From positions 1 through 52,341 of the forward strand of contig CAYJMF010000020.1 of assembly GCA_964370855.1 (NCBI GenBank): DNA of 52,341 bases. The letters are read 5' to 3'. Made by a program: the position numbers and the translations under genes. Shown in pieces: positions 31,086 through 40,438 of the stretch. A model generated the notes under the pieces. The model did not search any database. It saw nothing but the letters and a program-made list of their open reading frames with translations, and was not told the origin of the DNA. The first letter of the stretch is position 1. Every line of letters begins with the position of its first letter. The DNA comes from JAKLKS01 sp964370855. Lineage in GTDB: Bacteria; Planctomycetota; JAJSAM01; JAKLKS01.

Positions 31086-33659
31086 ATGCGGATCTCGTGG
31101 ACTCTGGCGGTCGCACTGATGCTCGGAGCGGTGGCGGAGGGGGAAGCGGAGGCGCCTTCACGGGGCCCCCGCACGGACCGGGAAGCCGGGAATCCCCGTC
31201 CCTCCTCCGGAGACCTCCCCCTCTGGCGCCTGGGGGTGGGCTTCGTCGAGAACATGGGCCAGTGGCCCTCCTCCGTGGCGTGCAGGGCCTCCTGCAGCGG
31301 GTACGACCTCTTCCTCGACGGTGCCGGCGCGGTCGTCGCCGTCGGCGGCGACGTGCCCCTCCGCCTCGGCCTGGCGGAACCGGTGCGCACCTCCCCGACG
31401 GTCGAGGGCCCCGGGCGCGTGAGCCTCCTCCGCGGCGGGGATGCCTCCCGCTGGGTCCGCGGGGCGAGGCACTTCCTGGGGGCGGAGCAGCGGGGATCGG
31501 GGAAGGGGGTCAGCCTCGATTGGCGGATCGAGAAGGGGCTCGCGCGGTTCGACGTCCGGGTCGAGCCGGGAACGGACCCCGCGGACTTCGCCCTTGCCGT
31601 GGGGGGCGCCAGGGCCGTCCGGATCGACGGCGAAGGAAGGCTCGCCCTCTCCACGGCGCGGGGGACCCTGGTCGCCTCGCGCCCGGTCGCGTGGAACCAG
31701 GCGGAGGGCGCGCGCCGGCCGGTGGAGGCCCGCTGGACCCTGCGGGGCGACGGGAGCGTCGGCTTCGCCGTCTCCGGGCGCGACCCGGCGCTTCCCCTCG
31801 TCATCGACCCCACGCTGGAATACGCATCGCTCATCGGCGGGACCGGCCCCGAGGGGCCGGCCCAGTCGGGGACGTCGGCCGCGGTGGGCCCGGGCAGCTC
31901 CGGGTACTTCGCCGGCAGCACCACCTCCACCGACTTCCCCGCCTCGGCGGGGGCGGTCCAGACGGCGATCGCGGGATACCGGGATGCCGTCGTGGCCCGG
32001 TTCGCGCCCGACGGGGCCCTCGTCTACGCCACGCTCCTCGGGGGGACGAAGGTGGGCGGGTTCGAGTGGGACGAAGCCCAGGCCATCGCCGTGGACGCGG
32101 GCGGGAACGCCTACGTGACCGGGGAGACCGAGGCGACCGACTTCCCGACGACCGGCGGCGCCTTTGACGGGACCTGGGGAGGCGGGCAGACCGACGCCTT
32201 CGTGGCGAAGATCGCGCCCGACGGGACCTCCCTCGTCTGGTCCACCTTCCTCGGGGGAAGCTCGAACGACGCGGGGCAGGGGATCGCCGTCGATCCCGCG
32301 ACCGGGGTCGCCTGGGCCGGCGGGAAGTCCGCGTCGTTGAATTTCCCGGCCGTGGGCACCATCGCCGCTCCCACGGGCATCGAGATGACCTACGTCACGA
32401 AGTTCTCCGCCGACGGGGCCTCGGTGACCTACTCGACCCTGTTCGGTTCCGCCGCCGGGAACGCCTTCTCGATGGCCGTGGACGGGACGGGCGCCGTCTT
32501 CGTCGCGGGAGGCACGTCCGACGACGGGCTTCCCACGACAGGGGGGGCCTTCCAGGAGGCCTACGCGGGCGGATCGCAGGACTGCTTCGTCGCGAAGCTC
32601 CTGCCCGCGGGGAACGGGTTCGCCTATTTCACCTACCTCGGGGGGACGGGGAGCGAGCACCCCAACGCCCTCGCCATCGACGGCTCCGGCCGTGCCGTCC
32701 TCTTCGGACGCTCCAACGAGAACACGGACTTCCCGGCGGCCACCCCGGGAGCGGCACAACCGGCGAGGGCGGGGGACAACGACTACTTCGTCCTGCGCCT
32801 GTCCGCCGACGGCTCGGCCCTCGACTGGGCCACCTACCTCGGGGGATCGGGCAACGACTCCGGGGACGCCGGCGGCGGCGTGGGCGTGGACGGGGACGGC
32901 AACGTGTACGCGGCGGGCACGACGCGCTCCGCCGACTTCCCCGTGGCCGGGGGGCTCCAGTCCTGCCTCCGGGGCTCCTCCGACGGGTTCGTGACGAAAC
33001 TCTCCGCCGACGGATCGACGATTCTCTACTCCACCTTCCTGGGCGGATCGGGAGACGACCTCGCCCGCTCCCTCGCCGCCGACGCCGCGGGGAACGTGAT
33101 CGTCGTCGGAGGGACGAACTCACCCGACTTCCCCGCTTCGGGCGCCACGGGTCCCGGCGGCTCCGACGACGTCTTCGTGGCGAGGATCTCCGCCGCGGAG
33201 AGCGCCTCCTCCTGCAGCGCCACGGGGACCCTCGACCTTGCCCTCGCCAGGGGGAAACTGGCCGACGCGGAGAAGGCCGGAAAGGACAGGCTCTCGGTCT
33301 CCGGCACCCTGGCCTTCAACGGGGAATCGCCGGACGGCTCCTTCGATCCGGAGGATGACGCACTGGAGTTCGTCGTCGCGGGCGGCGACGGGTCCTTCGT
33401 CCTCGCCGTCCCCGCCGGGGACGGCGGCTGGCGGGTGAAGGACGCGAAGTTCACCTGGAAGAGCCCCCGGGGCGCGACGCCCAGGGTCTCCCTGACCCTC
33501 GACCCCGGGTCGGGGAAGTTCCGCCTGAAGGCTTCGAAGTTCGACTTCGACGAGGTCCCCAGCAACCCGTTCTCCCTGGACCTCGAGTTCGGGAACGACT
33601 CCGGGACGGCGGAGGAGACCTGGACGGAGGGGAAGCCCGGGACCTTCCGCTTCCCCTAG
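31086..33659 (+). CDS. secreted SBBP beta-propeller protein
   Basis: 857 aa. ATG 31086 has AAGGAGG upstream and begins a signal peptide (MRISWTLAVALMLGAVAEGE). Residues about 45-245 form the domain usually found before SBBP repeats (GFVENMGQWPSSV, ending ALPLVIDPTLEYASLIGG). Then come about nine SBBP blades of roughly 50 residues with YLGGSGxD, VDGDGNVYAAGTT, SxDFP. The last 140 residues (LARGKLADAEKAGKDRLSVS, then a beta-rich part) form a separate C-terminal domain seen in planctomycete-type secreted proteins. No PEP-CTERM or Por signal is visible. Likely surface protein. Confidence 0.87.
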   Translation: MRISWTLAVALMLGAVAEGEAEAPSRGPRTDREAGNPRPSSGDLPLWRLGVGFVENMGQWPSSVACRASCSGYDLFLDGAGAVVAVGGDVPLRLGLAEPVRTSPTVEGPGRVSLLRGGDASRWVRGARHFLGAEQRGSGKGVSLDWRIEKGLARFDVRVEPGTDPADFALAVGGARAVRIDGEGRLALSTARGTLVASRPVAWNQAEGARRPVEARWTLRGDGSVGFAVSGRDPALPLVIDPTLEYASLIGGTGPEGPAQSGTSAAVGPGSSGYFAGSTTSTDFPASAGAVQTAIAGYRDAVVARFAPDGALVYATLLGGTKVGGFEWDEAQAIAVDAGGNAYVTGETEATDFPTTGGAFDGTWGGGQTDAFVAKIAPDGTSLVWSTFLGGSSNDAGQGIAVDPATGVAWAGGKSASLNFPAVGTIAAPTGIEMTYVTKFSADGASVTYSTLFGSAAGNAFSMAVDGTGAVFVAGGTSDDGLPTTGGAFQEAYAGGSQDCFVAKLLPAGNGFAYFTYLGGTGSEHPNALAIDGSGRAVLFGRSNENTDFPAATPGAAQPARAGDNDYFVLRLSADGSALDWATYLGGSGNDSGDAGGGVGVDGDGNVYAAGTTRSADFPVAGGLQSCLRGSSDGFVTKLSADGSTILYSTFLGGSGDDLARSLAADAAGNVIVVGGTNSPDFPASGATGPGGSDDVFVARISAAESASSCSATGTLDLALARGKLADAEKAGKDRLSVSGTLAFNGESPDGSFDPEDDALEFVVAGGDGSFVLAVPAGDGGWRVKDAKFTWKSPRGATPRVSLTLDPGSGKFRLKASKFDFDEVPSNPFSLDLEFGNDSGTAEETWTEGKPGTFRFP

Positions 33660-33688
33660 GTCCGGAGACGACGCCCGTCGCGGTGATG

Positions 33689-34984
33689 TCAGGCCGCCGG
33701 CCAGATCGACTCCGGGTCCCGGTGCCGGCCGATTCCATCGAGCCCTTCCTTGATGGCGTCGAGCAGGTCCCGCCAGTCCTCGACGCCGACGGAGACCCGC
33801 ACCATGCCTGGGGTGATGCCGCAGCGGGCCTGCTCCTCCGGCGACATCTCGGAGTGGACCGTCGAAGCGGGGTGGCACGCCAGGGACTCCACCCCGCCCA
33901 GGCTCACGGCGTTGTGGAGGATCCGGAGCCCCCTCAGGAAGTCGAAGGCCGCGGCCTTCCCCCCCTTCAGGTCCATGGAGAAGATCGCCCCGGGGGAGTC
34001 GCACTGGGATTCGAAGATGCGGCGCTGCTCCGGATCCCGGATGGTGCCCGGGAAGTGCATGCGCTCCACGCGCGGGTGCCCCTGGAGGCCCTCCACGATC
34101 TTCAGGGCGTTCCCGCCCTGGCGCTCCATGCGGAGGCGGACCGTCGGGAGTCGGCTGTCGAGGAGCCAGCATTCGTCGGGCTGGAGGATCGTGCCGAGGA
34201 TCCCCCGCGCACGGCGCAGCGCACGGATGCGCTCCGCATCCCTCCCGAGGACGACGCCGCCCAGCATGTCGCTCCCGCCCGAGAGGTACTTCGTCGCCGA
34301 GTAGATCGAGAGATCGGCGCCCAGCGCGAGGGGGTGCTGGAACGCGGGCCCCATGAACGTGTTGTCGACGGCGACCAGCGGCCTCTCCCTGCGGTGCTCC
34401 GCGGCGCCGACGGCGGCGGCGATGTCGGACATGACGAGAGTGGGGTTGGCCGGCGTCTCCACCAGGATCATCCGGACGTCGATGGAGGAGCCGACGGCCT
34501 CGATGAGGGCCGCGGTGTCCCCCGCGGGGACGGGGACGACGTGCACGCCCATGGGGACGAGCATCTCGTGGAGGAAGTGGTGGGTCCCCCCGTACAGGGG
34601 ATCGGTGTGGACGAGGCAGCTTCCCGGCCGGAGCGTCGCGAGGAAGGTCGTGGCCAGCGCGGCGAGGCCCGAGTTGAAGACGGCCGCGGCCGCGGCCCCC
34701 TCCTCGAGGGGCAGGATCTGCGCCTCGAGGATCTCGGCGTTCGGATGGGAGATCCGGGAGTAGATGAGGTCGACATCCTCCCCGGGGTCGGGCTCGACCT
34801 TCCCCAGGGCCACGGCGAAGGCCCGCTCCGCGGACTCGGGGCTCCGGAAGACGTAGGTCGAGGACCGGAAGACCGCGGGACGGACGGACCCCACGGAGAG
34901 GCTCGGCTCGAACCCGCGGGTCAGGACGCCCGTGTCGGGACGCACTTCGTGTTCGGGACCATGGACCGTCGTCGCCTGGTTCAT
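33689..34984 (-). CDS. Cys/Met metabolism PLP-dependent enzyme (cystathionine gamma-synthase/methionine gamma-lyase family)
   Basis: 431 aa, cytosolic. ATG 34984 has GGAGGAG upstream. The PLP lysine is K232 in YSATKYLSGGSDMLGG. Also visible are the family motifs YSRISHPN (76-83), FNSGLAALAT, DPLYGGTHHF, and VETPANPTL with VDNTFMGP. Known reactions are gamma-replacement or gamma-elimination on homoserine esters, cystathionine or methionine. Sequence alone does not separate synthase from lyase, and no met genes adjoin. It ends 29 bp from the convergent SBBP gene. Confidence 0.9.
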   Translation of the reverse strand: MNQATTVHGPEHEVRPDTGVLTRGFEPSLSVGSVRPAVFRSSTYVFRSPESAERAFAVALGKVEPDPGEDVDLIYSRISHPNAEILEAQILPLEEGAAAAAVFNSGLAALATTFLATLRPGSCLVHTDPLYGGTHHFLHEMLVPMGVHVVPVPAGDTAALIEAVGSSIDVRMILVETPANPTLVMSDIAAAVGAAEHRRERPLVAVDNTFMGPAFQHPLALGADLSIYSATKYLSGGSDMLGGVVLGRDAERIRALRRARGILGTILQPDECWLLDSRLPTVRLRMERQGGNALKIVEGLQGHPRVERMHFPGTIRDPEQRRIFESQCDSPGAIFSMDLKGGKAAAFDFLRGLRILHNAVSLGGVESLACHPASTVHSEMSPEEQARCGITPGMVRVSVGVEDWRDLLDAIKEGLDGIGRHRDPESIWPAA

Positions 34985-35182
34985 CTCCACTCCTCCACCC
35001 GGGGGCTGCCGGGACGCCGGACTCAACGACCTTCCGCCTTCCTGTAGAGGGACGCGCCCGCCCCGGGGGGCAACGCGCCCTCTGACCACCATCACGTGAC
35101 CGGCGCGCGGGCGATTCCCGGTGCCCGCCGGGGGAGCGGGGCTGCGGCCTCCCCGGCCGCTCCCCGGGCCCCGGACGTCGAA

Positions 35183-35209
35183 CCGCCCCCCGCGGGTCGC
35201 GGGGGGCGG
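35183..35209. terminator. strong hairpin after DUF3494 gene 2
   Basis: Perfect 12-bp stem CCGCCCCCCGCG/CGCGGGGGGCGG with loop GGT, 25 bp past the stop of DUF3494 gene 2. The same stem ends the other DUF3494 gene (29710-29740). Confidence 0.78.
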
Positions 35210-35233
35210 CGTGCGGCGTCTCGTCGGAGGAGC

Positions 35234-36703
35234 CTACGGGTTGGTCGCGGGGATGGTCCCGACCAGGATGACCACGGTCCCGGTGGAGTTCCGCACCTCG
35301 ACGGCCGTGCCGCCGAGGGAGGCGATGGCCGCGCCGAAGGTCACCACGGCGCCCTTCTTCGTGTCCTTCGTGTAGTTGTAGTTCCCGGACCTCTTCGTCG
35401 TGAAGGTGTCCATCTGCACGAGCTCGTTGCTCACGGTCGCGGGGTCGTTCGCCCAGAGGGTGAACTCCGTGTCGGCGTCGAGATGGCGGAGCTTCAGCTT
35501 GAACCAGGTGCGATCCGCCCGCTTGCTGTTGGCGGGGAAGTGCTTCACGAAGAGCCGGCCGACGGCGTCCTGGTCCGCGGCCGCGTCGGGGGGCAGGAGG
35601 ATCGAGCGGGCGCCGGAGGGGCGTCCGGTGGAGACGGCCGGGTCCGTGTGGACCTGCACCGTGTTGGAGGGAAGGGACTCCCCGTCCACGGCGTTGAAGG
35701 CGGTCACCCGGTAGGAGAAGGTCGTCGAGACGGCGAGCAGCGGGTCGTTGCGGGTCACCACGAGGTCGGTGCCGACCATGTCCGCCGCGACGACGGTGTC
35801 GATGAGGAGGAAGCCGCCCGAGGCGCCGGCCCGCCGGTACACGCGGAACTCGGTCTCGTTGTCGCTCCCGTCGGTCCAGGAGAGGTTGGCTCCCTGGCTC
35901 CCGGCCGGGCCCGCAAGGACGGCCATGAGGGCGACGGGGGCCGCGATGAAGGGGGGAGGCGGCTCGACGACGAGCGTCGGGGAGACGACGACGTTGCCGT
36001 CGAGGGTCACCCCGCCGTTGAGGGCCAGCGCGTTGCCGACCATCGACGCGCCGGTGACGAGGGTGACGCTCGCGTAGGCGAGGATGTTGCCGGTGAAGGC
36101 GGTCGTGCCGCCGAGGGTCGCGGACTCGCCGACCTGCCAGAACACCTTCGACTCGTCGTAGTCGGCGCCGCCGTTGATCACGGTGACCGTGGAACCGCCG
36201 GCCGTCGTGAGGGTGGTGCCGATCTGGAAGACGAACACCGCGCCGGAGTCGCCGCCGGCGTCGAGGACGAGATCGCCCGTCAGTTCGGCCGCGCCGTTGA
36301 ACTTCCAGACGCCCGGGGCGAGCGTGCGGCCGCCGAGATCGAGGTCGGAGAGGTTGTTGGACGGGAGGCTCGCCATGCCCGCCAGGATGCCGTAGGCGGT
36401 GACGGCGTCGGCGTGGGCCGTGGCCGCCGTCGCGTCGCCGGCGTGGATCGCCCCGTCGGCCACGGTGGCCGGCGGGAAGCCGACGACGGCGGTTCCGGGG
36501 CTGACGCCCACGTCGCCGGTGACGGCCGTCGCGCCGGTGCTGGAGACGGTGGAGGCGCCGAGGACCGCGAAGCTCCTCGCCGCGCCGAGCGACGGTGCTT
36601 CCGCCGCCGCGGCGGGGAGCGAGGCGCCCGCCAGCGCCAGTCCGACCGCGGCGAGAACCCCGCCGCGCACCTGCCAGGTCTTCGAGTTTCGAGTCATGAT
36701 CAT
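35234..36703 (-). CDS. DUF3494 (ice-binding-like) protein with Fn3-like and C-terminal beta domains
   Basis: 489 aa. ATG 36703 has AAGGAGG five bases upstream. A signal peptide (about 12-35) is followed by a DUF3494 solenoid (LGAARSFAVLGASTVSSTG to VVVSPTLVV) clearly paralogous to the gene at 29808. Then come a fibronectin-III-like domain (APVALMAVLAGPAGSQGANL, ending SNTVQVHTD) and a C-terminal beta domain (LFVKHFPANSKRADRTWFKL, then KDTKKGAVVTFGA). The multi-domain build suggests an adhesin-like surface protein more than a soluble antifreeze. Sites D and E lie upstream. Confidence 0.9.
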   Translation of the reverse strand: MIMTRNSKTWQVRGGVLAAVGLALAGASLPAAAAEAPSLGAARSFAVLGASTVSSTGATAVTGDVGVSPGTAVVGFPPATVADGAIHAGDATAATAHADAVTAYGILAGMASLPSNNLSDLDLGGRTLAPGVWKFNGAAELTGDLVLDAGGDSGAVFVFQIGTTLTTAGGSTVTVINGGADYDESKVFWQVGESATLGGTTAFTGNILAYASVTLVTGASMVGNALALNGGVTLDGNVVVSPTLVVEPPPPFIAAPVALMAVLAGPAGSQGANLSWTDGSDNETEFRVYRRAGASGGFLLIDTVVAADMVGTDLVVTRNDPLLAVSTTFSYRVTAFNAVDGESLPSNTVQVHTDPAVSTGRPSGARSILLPPDAAADQDAVGRLFVKHFPANSKRADRTWFKLKLRHLDADTEFTLWANDPATVSNELVQMDTFTTKRSGNYNYTKDTKKGAVVTFGAAIASLGGTAVEVRNSTGTVVILVGTIPATNP

Positions 36704-36781
36704 CCGAGCCTCCTTGTGGTCAGCCTGCGACCGGATGTCGATCGCGGAGTTCCACGTTAGGAGGCCCGGCGCTCCCTCACA

Positions 36782-36798
36782 ATGGGGCGTTACCCACC
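36782..36798 (-). promoter_or_regulatory. regulon palindrome, site D
   Basis: Gene orientation GGTGGGTAACGCCCCAT; ends 79 bp upstream of ATG 36703. Site E follows with a 21-bp centre-to-centre spacing, two helical turns. Confidence 0.58.
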
Positions 36799-36802
36799 TG
36801 AC

Positions 36803-36819
36803 ATGGGGCGGAACCCGAC
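36803..36819 (-). promoter_or_regulatory. regulon palindrome, site E
   Basis: Gene orientation GTCGGGTTCCGCCCCAT, differing from site C at three or four positions; 100 bp upstream of DUF3494 gene 2. With D it makes a phased pair, as expected for cooperative binding of a dimer. Confidence 0.52.
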
Positions 36820-37000
36820 CCCGGGGATCCTGTCCTCCGCCCGCCCCTGTGACTCGGGAGCCCGCCCCCCCTTGCCTCCCGCGTCCGGCGGATCCACGAT
36901 CACGGCGGTGCCCGGGAGGAGGGGTCATGCGCGAAGCCCCGGTGCCTTCCGGGCCCGCGACGCCGCCCGCCCGGGGCGGGCGTGAAGGGAGGCACCACCC

Positions 37001-38614
37001 GTGGCCCGTGGAACCGTCCTGCTCGTCCCGACGCTCGTCCTGATTCTCGCCCCCTTTCTCCCCTCCGCCCCCCCCGCCGGGGCCGCCGAGGGGACGGATC
37101 TCGGCAGGGTCTACCGGGCCACCATCGACCGGGACGACAAGAACGTCGTCACCTACGAGACGACCTGCGGACCGGAGGACGCCTGGGAGCTCTCGGGCTT
37201 CACCTTCGAGGCCTCGAAGCGCCTGAAGGTCGTCCTCGGCCCCTCCACCGTGGTCTTCGGCCACTCCGACACCAACGTCCTCTGGTCCGTCATCGTCCCG
37301 AAGGAGCCGGGCCGCCTCTTCTCCAAGGACGGCGGCGAGGAGAAGGTCACCAACGTCTGGTTCCGCTTTCATCCCTCCTCCGTGGGGGAACTCTTCCCCG
37401 CGAGGACGGTCCGCGGTCCCGGGGATCCTTCCGCCGTCCCGTGGGCCTGGAGGGTCTTCTGGGCGCGGATCAACGACTGGTGCCAGTCGGGCTCCGCCCC
37501 GTGCATCCCGGAGAAGGGGTACATGCAGCTCACCGCCGACGTGCCGAGCGGCGACGCGCGGTTCTTCATCGTCCACGGGAAGAGCGTGACGACGTTCCAG
37601 TCGGTGTTCACGAAGGGCGCCGTCTCCCGCCCCATGGCGCCCATCACCGCGGAGGACGCTCTCAAGGCCTTCGACGGCGCCTGGGCGGCCTTCGACAGGA
37701 CCTACGCGAAGTTCGGCCTGCGTCCCGAGGTGGACTGGGACGCGTTGAAGGAGCGCCTCCGCCCGGAGGCCGCGAAGGCCGCGACGAACTGGGACGCCGC
37801 GGTGGCCATCGCCGCCCTGGTCGCCCCCCTGCGCGATCTCCACGCCGGTGTGGCCGTGGGAGAGGATTTCGTTCCGACCTTCTTCCGGCCGCGTCCGGGG
37901 AACCGCAACGGGGCGGCGACGCAGGACCTGCTCGGCGGCACGGTGACCGACACGAAGCAGGATCTCCTCTGGGCCCGGACGAAGGACGGCATCGGGTACA
38001 TCGACGTGCAGAAGCTCGAGAACCGCGCCGTCGTCGCCGCCTTCGACCAGGCCCTCGAAGCGCTCGCCTCGACGTGGGGCCTGATCGTCGATCTCCGCGG
38101 CAACGGCGGCGGCGACAAGCCCATGGCCTGCGAGATGGCGGGCCGCATCGTGGACCGGGAACGGGTCTACAGCGTGAACTGCTACCGCAAGGAGGGGGCC
38201 CCGGGGCGCCTCGAGATGGGTCCGACCTTCGAGCGGAAGTGCGCGCCCCGCGGGCCCTGGCGCTACCGCGGGCCGGTGGTCGTGCTCATCGGGCAGAGGA
38301 CCTTCTCCTCCGCCGAGTCCTTCGCGCTCATGCTCGCGGTCTGCCCCGACGTCTCGAGCATGGGGGACCGCACCGGCGGGTCCAGCGGCAACCCGATGGT
38401 CGTGAAGCTGCCGGGGGAGATCTCCGTGCGGGTGCCGCGCTGGAACGACATGACCCCCGACGGCACCCCCATCGAGGACAACGGCGTCCCGCCGGAGGTG
38501 CCCGTCAGGGCCGGCCCCGGCGCCTTCGACGCGAAGGACCCCGTCATGGAGGCGGCCCTCGCGTTCCTCCGGAAGACCCCGAAGGACGCGCGCCGGCCCG
38601 GGAAGGGGGAGTAG
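37001..38614 (+). CDS. secreted S41-family peptidase
   Basis: 537 aa, GTG start with GGGAGG eight bases upstream. A signal peptide (1-29, ending APPAGAAEG) is followed by an N-terminal beta domain (30-210) of unknown type and a tricorn-helper-like helical segment (AFDRTYAKFG, 229-238). The S41 catalytic fold follows, with IGYIDV, GLIVDLRGNGGGDKP (360-374) and the serine motif TFSSAES (434-440). C-terminal processing peptidases and tricorn-like proteases share this fold. No PDZ domain is apparent. It is exported; the substrate is unknown. It converges with the next gene, gap 7 bp. Confidence 0.85.
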   Translation: MARGTVLLVPTLVLILAPFLPSAPPAGAAEGTDLGRVYRATIDRDDKNVVTYETTCGPEDAWELSGFTFEASKRLKVVLGPSTVVFGHSDTNVLWSVIVPKEPGRLFSKDGGEEKVTNVWFRFHPSSVGELFPARTVRGPGDPSAVPWAWRVFWARINDWCQSGSAPCIPEKGYMQLTADVPSGDARFFIVHGKSVTTFQSVFTKGAVSRPMAPITAEDALKAFDGAWAAFDRTYAKFGLRPEVDWDALKERLRPEAAKAATNWDAAVAIAALVAPLRDLHAGVAVGEDFVPTFFRPRPGNRNGAATQDLLGGTVTDTKQDLLWARTKDGIGYIDVQKLENRAVVAAFDQALEALASTWGLIVDLRGNGGGDKPMACEMAGRIVDRERVYSVNCYRKEGAPGRLEMGPTFERKCAPRGPWRYRGPVVVLIGQRTFSSAESFALMLAVCPDVSSMGDRTGGSSGNPMVVKLPGEISVRVPRWNDMTPDGTPIEDNGVPPEVPVRAGPGAFDAKDPVMEAALAFLRKTPKDARRPGKGE

Positions 38615-38621
38615 GGGCCGA

Positions 38622-40298
38622 TCAGCTCCCCCCGACCTCGAAGTCGATGTCGACGTTCTCCCGGCCCTGCACCCAGACCCGGATCCGGATCCGGTTCCCG
38701 GCACGCTGGAACCCGCGGATGACCGCGATGTGCGGGTCCTTCGACTCGATCCGCGAAGTTCCCCCCTCGCCCCGCGGGAAACTCTCGGAGTAGTTCGTCT
38801 CCGGCCGGGGGACCGGCCCCCGGATCGGGAGGCGGAGCAGCGCCCTACGCTCCCCCCTCCCGGCGAAGTCGAAGACCTCGAGGGGGAGCTCCATCTCCCC
38901 GGAGTCCTTCGAGGCGATCCGGCCCCCCGCGGAGGCGGTGAGCATCCCCTGCGCGTCCGCGAAGAAGGCGCCGAGGCCGCCCGTCGTCATGTACCCGTCG
39001 AGGAACGCCGGGGCCGGCTCGTGGAGGAGGGAGATGCGGATCCGGTGGCCCGTCCCCATCTCCTTGCTCCCGTGCACTTCCCTCTGGAAGGACGGAGTGG
39101 CGCGCAGGATCCCCCCGCCCTCGAGGCGGAAGTCCGCCGACGCGGAGCCTTCGATGCGGAGGGTCCCGGCGGGGAGCCGGGGAAGCGGGGACATGGCCAG
39201 GGGAGCGAGGGACGCGTCGAGTTCGAGCAGGTAGCCGTCCATGGCGTACCCGTCGATGTCGTGGTGATCCACGGCGGTGGCCACGAACACGCGGAAGGAG
39301 TCCACGGCCTCGTCCCCGTACTCGGGCCGCTCCCGGTGGGGAACCACGACGGGGCCGGCGAGGATCCGGCTGCGGGGACCCCCGTCCTCCTTCGCCTCGG
39401 CTTCGCCCGGGGGATCCGCGCGGCGGGGCGGCGAGGCGGTGGGCAGGGCCGGCGGAGAGGGCTGGCCGGGGCGGAACTCCCACGCACGCTCCAGGCGCGC
39501 CCGCTCCTTCCCGTCGGCCGTCGCCAGGACGAGGACGTCCTGGAGGGGGCCCGCACAGACCACGAGGGAGTCCCCGACGAGGGAGAGCCCCCGCACGTCG
39601 GAGCGGTGGTAGCCGCCCCCGTCGCCCCTCATCCAGGAGGCCCCGGGAAAGCTCCCCGCCGTGGGCCTCGACACGGTCCAGGCCGGGGCGGAGGCTCCCG
39701 GGGGGAGGAAGAGGACCCGCCAGGAGGTGATGCCGGCTTCCAGGCCCACCGGTCCGCCGCGGACCGTGCACAGCACCGCGGCCCCGGCGGTGCCGTCCTC
39801 GACGTCGCGGACGAACTCCTCTTCGCCGATGCCCTGGTTCTCCCCCGCGCCCAGGACGAGGGGCGGCCCCCACTTCCCGTCGGCGAGGGAGAGCGGGCGG
39901 AGGAGCCCCTCGCCGCCGACGCAGGTCCAGTCGTGCTCCTCCACCTGCTTCCACCACCGCGCGAGGAGGCGGGACGGGGAATCGGAGAGGACCTGGATGC
40001 TGTCGGCCCCCTCGGCGGAGGCGGTCCACGCCGGCTCCTTCGCGTCGCCGCGGAAGGCGCGGAAGGTGGCTCCCTCGACCTCGATGCGAAGCCCCTGCAC
40101 CCGGAACTCCGGGCGCGGGGGGACGGCGGCGGCGGCGGGGATCCTCCGGCCGTCGATCTCGAGCACCGCCTTCTCCGGATCGACCGCGAAGGACGGCTCC
40201 GCCGGCCCCTCCGCCTCCTGCTCCCCGGCCCGGAGGGCGGGCGGCGCCGCGACGGCGGAGACGAGGAGGAGGATCGACGCCGGAACCACCATGCGCAT
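38622..40298 (-). CDS. secreted hypothetical protein
   Basis: 558 aa. ATG 40298 has GGGAGG five bases upstream and begins a signal peptide (MRMVVPASILLLVSAVAAPP). The mature part is beta-rich with repeated LV-G-D-SLVV and LEIDG patterns and looks propeller-like, but blades are not regular enough to assign a family. The acidic C-terminus (RIRIRVWVQGRENVDIDFEV) forms a final strand pair. No catalytic motif. Same direction as the two genes upstream. Confidence 0.72.
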   Translation of the reverse strand: MRMVVPASILLLVSAVAAPPALRAGEQEAEGPAEPSFAVDPEKAVLEIDGRRIPAAAAVPPRPEFRVQGLRIEVEGATFRAFRGDAKEPAWTASAEGADSIQVLSDSPSRLLARWWKQVEEHDWTCVGGEGLLRPLSLADGKWGPPLVLGAGENQGIGEEEFVRDVEDGTAGAAVLCTVRGGPVGLEAGITSWRVLFLPPGASAPAWTVSRPTAGSFPGASWMRGDGGGYHRSDVRGLSLVGDSLVVCAGPLQDVLVLATADGKERARLERAWEFRPGQPSPPALPTASPPRRADPPGEAEAKEDGGPRSRILAGPVVVPHRERPEYGDEAVDSFRVFVATAVDHHDIDGYAMDGYLLELDASLAPLAMSPLPRLPAGTLRIEGSASADFRLEGGGILRATPSFQREVHGSKEMGTGHRIRISLLHEPAPAFLDGYMTTGGLGAFFADAQGMLTASAGGRIASKDSGEMELPLEVFDFAGRGERRALLRLPIRGPVPRPETNYSESFPRGEGGTSRIESKDPHIAVIRGFQRAGNRIRIRVWVQGRENVDIDFEVGGS

Positions 40299-40438
40299 GG
40301 GAACCTCCCTTCCCGAGGACCCGGGAAGCGGCCGCTTCCCGGCAATGCCCGTCACTGCGGCGACAAGGCGGACCGTTGCACGGAACGTCCGTCTCCACGG
40401 ACACGGCGGACCTTGCGGCTCCCCCACCGTCGGAGGGC

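Noticed and set aside
36704..38704. Long minus-strand open frame extending upstream of DUF3494 gene 2
   Set aside because: It is antisense to the S41 peptidase gene, lacks signal-peptide logic, and the AAGGAGG plus ATG 36703 give a clear start.
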